This document shows, in pieces, positions 1-5,361 of a DNA stretch of 5,361 nucleotides (within the stretch, counting starts at the first letter, position 1; every line of letters starts with the position of its first letter). Source of the DNA: Verrucomicrobiota bacterium. GTDB lineage: Bacteria; Verrucomicrobiota; Verrucomicrobiia; Opitutales; Opitutaceae. Under the pieces are notes generated by a model. The model searched no databases, was not told where the DNA came from, and saw nothing but the letters and a program-made list of their open reading frames with translations. The translations under genes and the position numbers were made by a program. The stretch lies in assembly GCA_023443985.1 (NCBI GenBank), contig JAEZSJ010000232.1, positions 1 to 5,361 of the forward strand, read 5' to 3'.

Positions 1-993
1 CCGGTGCTCGGCCGCGAGGGCGGCGACGCCGTGCCGCTGGCGCTCCTGCCCGGCCGCGCGCTCGACGAGACCTGTCCGCCGGCGTGGCTCCAACAACTCG
101 CGACGCTGCTCGCACCCGTGGCCGGCAGCGGCTGGGGCACGGCGCGGCGCCCGGTTTGCGTGACGAGCAGCAATCTCGGCGTGGGCAGCGCGTACGCGTT
201 CCGCCGCACCGGCGACATCAGGCATGCCACGCAGGGTGCCCCGCACACCTCGGTGGAGCTCGTCCGCCGCGCGCTGGACTGGGGTGAGAACGTGGCGATC
301 TTCTCGCACGCCTGCGTCTCGGCGCACCTGGGCCTCATGCACGCGTCGCGGCTGCTCGCCGCCGGCGCGGCCGACGAGGCGCTCGTCGTCAGCTACGATT
401 TCCTCAGCCCATTTGTCGCCGGCGGTTTCCACGCGCTGAAGATCCTCAACGGCGATTTCCCCGCGCCGTACCAGGAGCGTGCCGCCGGCTCGATCGGCCT
501 CGGCGACGGCGCCGCGTACGCCGTGCTCACGCGCGACCGCGGCGACTTCGCCCTCGCGGCGCAGAACCTGCACAACGAGATGTACCACTTCACGGCGAAC
601 AAGCCCGACGGCGCCGGTTTCGCCGCCGCGTTCGCCCCGCTGGCCGCGGCCGCCGCCGGCCGGAAGCTGTGGGTGAAGGGCCATGGCACCGGCACGCTGG
701 AGGCCGGCCGGCTCGAGGCCGCCGCGGTCGCGCAGGCGTTTCCCGGCGCGCCGCTTGTCGGCTGGAAGGGCAGCCTCGGCCACACGCTCGGGAGCTGCGG
801 CCTGGTCGAGCTCGCGCTCGTCGCCGCCTCGTTCCGTTCCGGTCTCGCACCCGGCGCGGTCGGCGGTGCGTCGCCAACCTTCACCGACGCCGTCGCGCTC
901 GCGTCCTTCGCCACCGCCGGTTTCGACGGCGCGCTTTGCGCCAGCAACGCCTTCGGCGGCGCGCACGCCGCGCTGCTCCTCAGCCATGCTTGA
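1..993 (+). CDS. Beta-ketoacyl-ACP synthase (APE-type KS), 5' partial
   Basis: This is a condensing enzyme that joins malonyl-ACP to a growing acyl-ACP chain. The frame is open from base 1. The first possible start, GTG at 4, is probably internal, because the nucleophile falls at residue 104 counted from it, against about 163 in FabF, so roughly 55-60 N-terminal residues should lie upstream. The catalytic triad is visible: Cys104 in SHACVSAHLGL (codon at 313), His227 in KGHGTGT (682) and His260 in KGSLGHTLGSCG (781) with the usual Lys255. A C-terminal NAFGG loop starts at Asn315 (946). The family commonly has Asp-Pro after HGTGT; here the sequence reads HGTGTLEAGRLEA. The gene ends inside the start of the next one (8-base overlap), a partner that looks like a chain length factor, so this is probably the active half of a KS-CLF pair. 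The KS family is secure; the aryl polyene assignment comes from the neighbours. Confidence 0.88.
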   Translation, partial: PVLGREGGDAVPLALLPGRALDETCPPAWLQQLATLLAPVAGSGWGTARRPVCVTSSNLGVGSAYAFRRTGDIRHATQGAPHTSVELVRRALDWGENVAIFSHACVSAHLGLMHASRLLAAGAADEALVVSYDFLSPFVAGGFHALKILNGDFPAPYQERAAGSIGLGDGAAYAVLTRDRGDFALAAQNLHNEMYHFTANKPDGAGFAAAFAPLAAAAAGRKLWVKGHGTGTLEAGRLEAAAVAQAFPGAPLVGWKGSLGHTLGSCGLVELALVAASFRSGLAPGAVGGASPTFTDAVALASFATAGFDGALCASNAFGGAHAALLLSHA

Positions 994-1699
994 ACGTTTC
1001 ATCCAGGCCGTCCGCACCGACGATCCCGGCGACGAGGAACCGGCCGCCACGCGCGAGCGGCTGAAGTCGCGTTTCGCGCCCGGCGCGGTGCGGCGCATGA
1101 CGCAGCTCGGGCTGTTCGTCGGCGGCGTGCTCGGCGAGCTCGCGCCCGGCGAGGACGACACGCTCGTGTACGCGACCCAGTATGGCGAGAGCCGCGCGCT
1201 CGAGGGTTTTCTCGACAGTTTCCCCGCGGCCAGCCCGACGCTGTTCCAGACCTCGATCCATCCCAGCGGCGCGCAGCAGGGCCTGATCGGACGGCAGCGC
1301 GGCGTGCGCGAATTCTTCCCGCTCGCCGGCGGCGCGCCGCTCGTCGCGACCGCGCTCCAGGCGGCGCTGCTCGCCCCGGCGGAGCGCGTGCTGCTCTGCG
1401 GCGGCGAGGAACGCGGCACCTGGCTCGCGCCCGCGGGCATGGCGAGCGACCGCGCGTTCGCCTTCGCGCTCGCGCTCTCGCGTGCTCGAACAGCGGACAC
1501 GCTCGGCCGGCTCGCGCTGGAGCCCTCCGATGGTAGGGCGAACCCTCCGGGGGAGCCGCGGCTCGGCGGGGACTCCTCGCCCCACCTCGGACCAGACAGC
1601 GCGCTCGCGTTGCTCGACTGGTTCGAGCTGCTGCGCGACCGGCGACCCTTCGCCGGCGCGGTCGCCCCCGGCTGGTGGTTGACGCTCGACTGGTCGTGA
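986..1699 (+). CDS. KS-like chain length factor (N-terminal ketosynthase domain only)
   Basis: This 237-residue protein resembles the short ketosynthase-like family (Pfam Ketoacyl-synt_2 type) annotated as 'beta-ketoacyl synthase chain length factor' in aryl polyene clusters. Family-like stretches are LVYATQYGESRALEGFLDSF, SPTLFQTSIHPSGAQQG (TSIH at residues 89-92) and VREFFPLAGG. The PLAGG at 112-116 sits where a ketosynthase has its ACASG nucleophile loop, so there is no catalytic Cys. The only Cys (138) is in the later LLCGGEE strand. No HGTGT or GHT motif follows. It is therefore probably a non-catalytic partner of the upstream KS that shapes the tunnel and chain length. The ATG at 986 overlaps the KS stop by 8 bases. 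It is preferred over ATG 1097 because the family-like segment RRMTQLGLFVGGVL needs the upstream residues. I see no good Shine-Dalgarno. Residues 181-202 are an in-frame palindromic insert, described separately. Confidence 0.82.
   Translation: MLERFIQAVRTDDPGDEEPAATRERLKSRFAPGAVRRMTQLGLFVGGVLGELAPGEDDTLVYATQYGESRALEGFLDSFPAASPTLFQTSIHPSGAQQGLIGRQRGVREFFPLAGGAPLVATALQAALLAPAERVLLCGGEERGTWLAPAGMASDRAFAFALALSRARTADTLGRLALEPSDGRANPPGEPRLGGDSSPHLGPDSALALLDWFELLRDRRPFAGAVAPGWWLTLDWS
1526..1591. repeat. 66-bp imperfect palindrome inside the chain length factor gene
   Basis: The ends tccga (1526-1530) and tcgga (1587-1591) are reverse complements. Next come ggtagggcga (1532-1541) and tcgccccacc (1577-1586), which pair at 9 of 10 positions. 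The centre gagccgcggctc (1553-1564) is a perfect 12-base palindrome. The inner arms between them pair poorly. The element is 22 codons long, begins on a codon boundary and contains no stop in the gene frame, giving a Ser/Asp/Gly/Pro-rich segment at residues 181-202. Length, symmetry and the tagggcga / tcgcccca ends look like a dispersed palindromic (REP/MITE-like) repeat. I have the impression of similar elements in Opitutaceae genomes but cannot verify it here. Confidence 0.6.
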
Positions 1700-2625
1700 G
1701 CGCACCCGCCCAGCCGCCGCGCAATCCCGGGCCCAGTTGGGGCTACCGCTTCCTGCGCACCGCCGACCGCGTGCTGCCCGAGTGCGTGTACCGCCCGCTG
1801 CGCGCCGTCGGCACGCTGGTCGCCCTGGCGAACATGCCCGTGCAGCGCCGCCACTCGCGCGAGTACCTCGCGGCCGTGCTCGGCCGGCGGCCGCGTTTCC
1901 GCGAGGTGTTCCGCCACTTCTTCGCCTTCGAGGAGGCGTTGATGACGAAGCTGCGCGTGATCAACGGCCGCCCGCACCGCACGGTGTACGCGCCGGGCGC
2001 CGAGGATTTTCGCGCGTGGCTGGAGGGCGGCGGGCCGGTGCTGCTCGGCACGTTCCATTTCGGTGTATCCGATCTCCAAGGTTGCCAGATCGGCGGCTAC
2101 GGGCACCAGGAGGTGTACGTGGTGCGGCTGCGCGTGGGCAACTCGCATGACACCGACGCGCTCTCCGCACGCTTCGGCTCGCGCCTGAAGTTCGTGTGGA
2201 TCAACGACCCGGGCGAACTGCTCTTCGCGTTGAAGGACGCCGCGGCCACGCCCGCCGCGATCGCGCTGCAGTGCGACCGGGTGGAGTTCAGCGCGCGCAC
2301 CGAGGCGTTCGAGTTCCTCGGCGCGCGCCGGCTGTTCCCGTTCACGATCTACCACCTCGCGCTGATCTTCGGCCGGTCGGTGCTCTTCGCCGTCGGCGTG
2401 CCGGAGGGACCGGAGCTGGCGACGCTGCACACTTCGCCGCGTTTCGACCCGCGGCCCGGCGAACCGCGCGAGGCGGCGCTGGCCCGGGCTCGCGAGCATT
2501 TCCAGGCGTTTCTCCGGCAGGTCGAGGCGCTGCTGCACGCGAACCCGTATCTGTGGTTCAACTTCACGCCGCTCAACCCGGTCGCCCCGCCGTCGGGAGC
2601 GACCGGTCCGGCGCCCACGCCATGA
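1696..2625 (+). CDS. LpxL/HtrB-type lysophospholipid acyltransferase
   Basis: This is a predicted acyltransferase that moves an acyl chain from acyl-ACP (or acyl-CoA) onto a lipid acceptor at the inner membrane. In APE-type clusters such enzymes are thought to take part in building the lipid anchor or loading the polyene onto it. The HX4D catalytic motif is HFGVSD (His121, Asp126) within LLGTFHFGVSD. Further LpxL-like landmarks are the CDR segment (Asp194), FEFLG at 205-209 followed by RLFPF, and LWFNF at 286-290 near the C-terminus, corresponding to the aromatic Trp-rich block of HtrB proteins. The 309-residue length is normal for the family. GTG at 1696 is chosen because it forms a GTGA overlap with the preceding stop; an in-frame GTG at 1675 would add seven residues that fit nothing. 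The C-terminal tail is a short Pro/Ala/Gly run. Family confidence is high; the acceptor is unknown. Confidence 0.85.
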   Translation: MSAPAQPPRNPGPSWGYRFLRTADRVLPECVYRPLRAVGTLVALANMPVQRRHSREYLAAVLGRRPRFREVFRHFFAFEEALMTKLRVINGRPHRTVYAPGAEDFRAWLEGGGPVLLGTFHFGVSDLQGCQIGGYGHQEVYVVRLRVGNSHDTDALSARFGSRLKFVWINDPGELLFALKDAAATPAAIALQCDRVEFSARTEAFEFLGARRLFPFTIYHLALIFGRSVLFAVGVPEGPELATLHTSPRFDPRPGEPREAALARAREHFQAFLRQVEALLHANPYLWFNFTPLNPVAPPSGATGPAPTP

Positions 2626-3365
2626 TCCGCCGCGCCTATTATGTGGCCGCGTACTACGCCTCGTGGGCGGTGTTCGGCGCCGTGGGCGTGCTGCTCAACC
2701 TCGTGAGCCTGCCGCTCCTGCTGCTGCCGCGCGCGGGCACGGGCGGCGCGCGCATGCGCCGCGTGATCCGGGCGCTCTTCGACTTCTGGGTGCGCTGGCA
2801 ACACGCGACCCGCGTGGTGCGGATCGACTGGCGCGGCTTCGACGCGCCGCTGGCCGGGGGAACGGTCTTCATCGCCAACCATCCGACGCTCGTCGACGCG
2901 ACCTTCCTGCTCGCCCGGCTGCCCGACGCGATCTGCATCTTCAAGCCGGCCCTCATGCGCAACCCCGCGGTCGGTCCCGCCGCGATTCTCGCGGGCTATG
3001 TGGGCGGCGTGCCCGGTGTGGATCTCGTGCGGGAGGTGGCGGCGAAGATCGCCGCGGGCCAGTCGCTGCTCGTTTTTCCCGAGGGAACGCGGACGGAACG
3101 CGGCGAGGCGCTGAACCCCCTGCGGCCCGGCTTCGCGCTCATCGCCGCGCGCGCGCAGGCGCCGGTGCAGCTCGTGCGGATCGTCTCGTCGCCCGGCATG
3201 GCGCAAAAAGGGCGACCGTGGTGGATCCCGCCGGCGGTGCTGCCGGGCTGGTTCGTGTTCACCCTCGACCGGCGGTGGGAACACGATCCGCTGCGTAGTC
3301 CGGCCGAACTGACGGCGGAGGTGCAACGCCACCTGCTCGGTCAACTTCCCCCCACCGCGCGATGA
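2622..3365 (+). CDS. PlsC-type 1-acyl-sn-glycerol-3-phosphate acyltransferase homologue
   Basis: This 247-residue predicted membrane-bound acyltransferase belongs to the PlsC/LPLAT superfamily, whose best-known members acylate lysophosphatidate. An N-terminal hydrophobic segment (about residues 8-36, ending LVSLPLLLLP) should anchor it in the inner membrane. The catalytic NHPTLVD block carries His87 and Asp92 (HX4D). The acceptor-binding block FPEGTR is at 152-157. Between them is FKPALMRNPAVG, in the position of the usual Lys-containing second motif. A Trp/Pro-rich stretch (GRPWWIPP) lies towards the C-terminus. The ATG at 2622 forms an ATGA overlap with the previous stop, and the ATGA at 3362-3365 does the same with the next gene. 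Placed between an LpxL-like acyltransferase and a glycosyltransferase, it more likely serves the cluster's own product than housekeeping phospholipid synthesis; that is inference. Confidence 0.85.
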   Translation: MIRRAYYVAAYYASWAVFGAVGVLLNLVSLPLLLLPRAGTGGARMRRVIRALFDFWVRWQHATRVVRIDWRGFDAPLAGGTVFIANHPTLVDATFLLARLPDAICIFKPALMRNPAVGPAAILAGYVGGVPGVDLVREVAAKIAAGQSLLVFPEGTRTERGEALNPLRPGFALIAARAQAPVQLVRIVSSPGMAQKGRPWWIPPAVLPGWFVFTLDRRWEHDPLRSPAELTAEVQRHLLGQLPPTAR

Positions 3366-4144
3366 CTTCGCCCGTGCCCACGCACCTCGTCCTCATCCCG
3401 ACCTACAACACCGGTGCGCCGCGCCTGCTCGCGACCGTGCGCGAGGCGCTCGCGCAGTGGCCGGACGTGTGGGTCGTGGCCGATGGCAGCACGGACGGCA
3501 GCGAGGCCGGGGTGGTGGCGCTTGCGCGCACCGAGCCGCGCCTGCGGGTGCTCGAATTGCCGCACAACGGCGGCAAGGGCGCGGCGGTGCTCGCCGGCGC
3601 GGAGGCGGCGCGCGCGGCCGGTTTCACGCACGCCCTCGTGATGGACGCCGACGGCCAGCACCCGGCGGACCGCATCGGCGAGTTCATGCGGGCGTCGCAG
3701 GCCGAGCCGGCGGCGCTGGTGCTCGGGCGACCGGTGTTCGGGCCCGAGGCGCCGCTCGTGCGACTGAAAGGGCGCCGGTTGAGCATCGGGCTCGTGCACT
3801 TCGAGACGGGCGGCGCGGGCATCGACGACCCGTTGTTCGGCTTCCGCGTCTATCCGCTCGCGGCGACGGTGGGTGCGCTGCGGAGCACGCGCTTCGCGCG
3901 GCGCTATGACTTCGATCCGGAGGTCGCGGTGCGGCTCTTCTGGGCCGGCACGCCGGTACGCAATCTCCCCGCGACCTGCCGCTATCTCTCGCGCGCGGAG
4001 GGCGGCGTCTCCCATTTCCATTATCTGCGCGACAACGTCCGCATGGTCTGGCTCCACACCCGGCTGATCGTGGAGCTGCTGCTCGGCCGCTGGGTCTCGG
4101 TGCGGCGGGTGCGGCGCGGCCACCGCGCGGAGCCGGTGGCGTAG
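3362..4144 (+). CDS. Family 2 glycosyltransferase
   Basis: This 260-residue protein is a GT-A fold, family 2 glycosyltransferase of the dolichyl-phosphate-mannose-synthase-like kind, transferring a sugar from a nucleotide donor to a lipid or glycan acceptor. Visible landmarks are the opening strand LVLIPTYNTG near the N-terminus, DGSTDG at 41-46, HNGGKGAA, the metal-binding DADGQH (Asp95, Asp97) and a later FGFRVYP / YDFDPEVAVRLFWAG region matching the family's acceptor side. There is no clear transmembrane helix, but a hydrophobic stretch near the C-terminus (MVWLHTRLIVELLLG) could hold it to the membrane. The ATG is set by a 4-base overlap with the PlsC-like gene. In aryl polyene clusters a GT2 is a usual member, and I recall it being fused to an acyltransferase domain in some; here they are separate genes. 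Sugar and acceptor cannot be read from the sequence. Confidence 0.88.
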   Translation: MTSPVPTHLVLIPTYNTGAPRLLATVREALAQWPDVWVVADGSTDGSEAGVVALARTEPRLRVLELPHNGGKGAAVLAGAEAARAAGFTHALVMDADGQHPADRIGEFMRASQAEPAALVLGRPVFGPEAPLVRLKGRRLSIGLVHFETGGAGIDDPLFGFRVYPLAATVGALRSTRFARRYDFDPEVAVRLFWAGTPVRNLPATCRYLSRAEGGVSHFHYLRDNVRMVWLHTRLIVELLLGRWVSVRRVRRGHRAEPVA

Positions 4145-4146
4145 CG

Positions 4147-4177
4147 GGAGCTTGTCGCGTATCACGTGACAGGCTCC
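4147..4177 (+). other. Strong 13-bp hairpin just after the glycosyltransferase stop
   Basis: The arms ggagcttgtcgcg (4147-4159) and cgtgacaggctcc (4165-4177) pair along all 13 positions as RNA, with two G-U wobbles and a 5-base loop (tatca). It starts 3 bases after the TAG stop. No T-run follows (the next bases are gggagcgg), so it is not a standard intrinsic terminator. It could attenuate transcription, stabilise the upstream mRNA end, or be another dispersed palindromic repeat. The inner tcacgtga (4162-4169) is also a perfect DNA palindrome and could be a protein site. The remaining gap to 4265 shows no convincing promoter. Confidence 0.55.
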
Positions 4178-4245
4178 GGGAGCGGCCGCGGAGCGGTGCG
4201 GGAGGTTCTCGACGGGGAGCGGTTCGTTTGCCTGATTCGAGGCCG

Positions 4246-4260
4246 CCGGTCCCGGACCGG
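4246..4260. other. Short inverted repeat before the LolA-like gene
   Basis: ccggtc (4246-4251) and gaccgg (4255-4260) are perfect reverse complements around a 3-base spacer, ending 5 bases before the ATG at 4266. It occupies the place where a ribosome binding site would be expected, and no Shine-Dalgarno is seen there. It could be a small hairpin limiting initiation or an operator half-site pair, but in DNA this GC-rich it may be chance. Confidence 0.3.
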
Positions 4261-4265
4261 CCCAA

Positions 4266-4913
4266 ATGATGAAACGCCTCCTTCCCGTTCTCGCCCTCTG
4301 GTTTTGTGCCGCGGCCCGCGCCGCCGTGCCGACCGCGCCGGGCCCCGAGCTGATCATCGGCGAGAACGACGCCGCGTGGCGCCCGCTCTTCGCCGCGCTC
4401 GCGGCGCAGGGGGCGGTGCACTCGACCTTCACGGAGCACCGCTGGTTCAGTGTGCGCAAGGAGCCGGTGGTGCTGCAGGGTGAACTGCGCCACTCCGCGG
4501 ACCACGGCCTGAGCCTGCGCTACATGCAGCCGGAGGAGCAGGTGCTCGTCGTCGACGCGCGGGGGCTGCTCATGCGCAACGCCCACGGCCGCACCCGCAC
4601 GATGGCCGCCGACCCGCGCTCGCCGCGCATCGACGCCGCGCTGCTGCCCGTGCTGCGTTTCGATCTGCCGGCGCTCCTGCAGCTCTTCTCGCTGCGCGCC
4701 GCGCGCGACGGCGACGACTGGCGCCTCGACTTCGCGCCGCGCACGCCGGCGCTCGCGCGCACGCTCAGCACACTCACGGTCGAGGGCACGGGCGAACGCG
4801 TGCGGCGGCTGGAGTTCCGTCGCTCGGCGAAGCAACGCGTCGAGGTGCTGATCGGCGAGACGCGCACCGGCGTGACCTTCTCGGCCGACGAGGTGAAACG
4901 TTTCTTCCGCTGA
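4266..4913 (+). CDS. LolA-like outer membrane lipoprotein carrier protein, secreted
   Basis: This 215-residue protein is a probable periplasmic carrier with the LolA/LolB-like fold, a half beta-barrel that shields a lipid chain during passage to the outer membrane. The N-terminus is a classic signal peptide: MMKR, a hydrophobic core through about residue 16, then ARAA with likely cleavage after residue 19 or 20. Cys14 follows LWF and does not form a lipobox, so it is not a lipoprotein. The mature part starts with a helix (PLFAALAAQ), then FTEHRWFSVRKEPVVLQGEL and LSLRYMQPEEQVLVVDARGL, the alternating strand pattern typical of LolA. It ends in a positively charged KRFFR. An in-frame stop at 4233 rules out a longer start; ATG 4269 is an equally possible start. 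In aryl polyene clusters a LolA-like gene accompanies an MMPL exporter, as here, so its cargo is probably the pigment lipid rather than general lipoproteins. Confidence 0.8.
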   Translation: MMKRLLPVLALWFCAAARAAVPTAPGPELIIGENDAAWRPLFAALAAQGAVHSTFTEHRWFSVRKEPVVLQGELRHSADHGLSLRYMQPEEQVLVVDARGLLMRNAHGRTRTMAADPRSPRIDAALLPVLRFDLPALLQLFSLRAARDGDDWRLDFAPRTPALARTLSTLTVEGTGERVRRLEFRRSAKQRVEVLIGETRTGVTFSADEVKRFFR

Positions 4914-4916
4914 ACG

Positions 4917-5361
4917 ATGGAACCGGGGCGACAGAAATGGACCGCGCGGGCGCTGCTGGCGCTCGCGGTCGCGCTCGGGCTGCTCTGGCTCGCCCGGCTC
5001 GACTACGGGGAGAAGATCTCCACCGACGTGCTCGACCTGATCCCGGGAGCCGAGCGTTCGCCGGAACTCGCGCTCGCCCGTTCGCTCGCCGCCGACCGGC
5101 AGGCTCGCGTGGCGCTGTTCGCGTTGCGCGTCGCCGATCCGGTGCAACGGAAGCGGGCCGCGGAGGCCTTCGCGGATACGCTGCGGGCCGATGCGGCATT
5201 CGCCGAGGTGCGCCCCCTGGGCGACACGGGCCCGCGCGACGCGCTGGGCCAACAGCTTTTCGCGCAGCGCCTCGAGCTGCTGCTCCCCGGCTGGCTCGCC
5301 CGGCAACGGCGGGCGTACGAGGCGGCCGGCGGGAGCGGTCCGTGGCCGGAGTGGCTGGCGG
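4917..5361 (+). CDS. MMPL/RND-type predicted exporter, 3' partial
   Basis: The frame from ATG 4917 stays open to the window end, giving the first 148 residues of a protein that in this family usually runs to about 750-800. It begins with a short charged tail and one transmembrane helix (about residues 12-26). It continues into a periplasmic domain that starts with STDVLDLIPG (35-44) and SPELALARSL, the characteristic 'TDLLALLP' opening of MMPL-family predicted exporters, followed by a strand (ARVALFALRVAD) and an alpha-rich segment. Proton-relay residues and the other helices lie beyond the window. It starts 3 bases after the LolA-like stop, so the two are co-translated. The likely job is to move the lipid-linked product out of the inner membrane to the LolA-like carrier. 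The call rests on only the N-terminal fifth. Confidence 0.75.
   Translation, partial: MEPGRQKWTARALLALAVALGLLWLARLDYGEKISTDVLDLIPGAERSPELALARSLAADRQARVALFALRVADPVQRKRAAEAFADTLRADAAFAEVRPLGDTGPRDALGQQLFAQRLELLLPGWLARQRRAYEAAGGSGPWPEWLA

Noticed and set aside
1675..1695. GTG 1675 as the start of the LpxL-like gene
   Set aside because: It would lengthen the overlap to 25 bases and add seven residues that fit nothing; GTG 1696 gives the common GTGA junction.
4147..4200. Rho-independent terminator
   Set aside because: The hairpin is strong but is followed by gggagcggccgcgg, with no T-run.
4180..4222. Three copies of gagcgg (4180, 4191, 4217) as possible operator repeats
   Set aside because: The spacing is irregular (11 and 26 bases), the unit is only 6 bases, and such words are frequent in this composition.
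4266..4330. Lipoprotein signal at Cys14 of the LolA-like protein
   Set aside because: The residues before the Cys are Leu-Trp-Phe. A lipobox needs a small residue at -1, and a good signal peptidase I site (ARAA) follows.
2349..4459. Two further long - strand open frames (2349-3344 and 3341-4459)
   Set aside because: Both are Arg/His/Ala-rich, motif-free and fully antisense to well-supported acyltransferase and glycosyltransferase genes.
3684..5306. 540-codon open frame on the - strand
   Set aside because: It runs antisense across the glycosyltransferase, LolA-like and exporter genes, is dominated by Arg/Ala/Pro/Gly/Glu with no recognisable motif, and is the usual artefact of high GC at third codon positions. 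The + strand genes have clear family motifs.

Overview
This window is a stretch of very GC-rich (by eye well above 65%) bacterial DNA. It is almost entirely coding, and all supported genes lie on the + strand. The content matches the lipid-assembly and export half of an aryl polyene (APE)/flexirubin/xanthomonadin-type pigment cluster: a type II polyketide/fatty-acid pathway whose pigment-lipid ends up in the outer membrane. A LolA-like periplasmic carrier and an LpxL/HtrB-like acyltransferase indicate a two-membrane (Gram-negative type) bacterium. The base composition, and a palindromic element that looks to me like ones found in Opitutaceae, make a Verrucomicrobiota host plausible. That taxon call is an impression, not a proof.

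Layout. Bases 1-993: C-terminal three quarters of a beta-ketoacyl-ACP synthase (KS) with the Cys-His-His triad. 986-1699: a short KS-like protein without the nucleophile, the 'chain length factor' type partner. 1696-2625: an LpxL/HtrB-type lysophospholipid acyltransferase. 2622-3365: a PlsC-type 1-acylglycerol-phosphate acyltransferase homologue. 3362-4144: a family 2 glycosyltransferase. These five genes each overlap the next by 4 to 8 bases and almost certainly form one translationally coupled unit. A 121-base gap (4145-4265) follows and contains a strong 13-bp hairpin. Then come a secreted LolA-like protein (4266-4913) and, 3 bases later, the start of an MMPL/RND-type exporter (4917 to the window end).

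Working model (inference from known APE-type clusters). KS plus chain length factor extend the polyene on an acyl carrier protein. The acyltransferases and glycosyltransferase build or attach the lipid/sugar anchor. The MMPL exporter moves the product out of the inner membrane, and the LolA-like protein helps it across the periplasm. Carrier proteins, ketoreductase, dehydratases and the starter-unit ligase expected of such a pathway are not in this window and would lie outside it.

The most unusual feature is a 66-base imperfect palindrome (1526-1591) inside the chain length factor gene. It is an exact multiple of three, codon-aligned, and translates to a Pro/Gly-rich 22-residue stretch. It looks like a dispersed palindromic repeat that has inserted into a protein-coding gene without breaking it.
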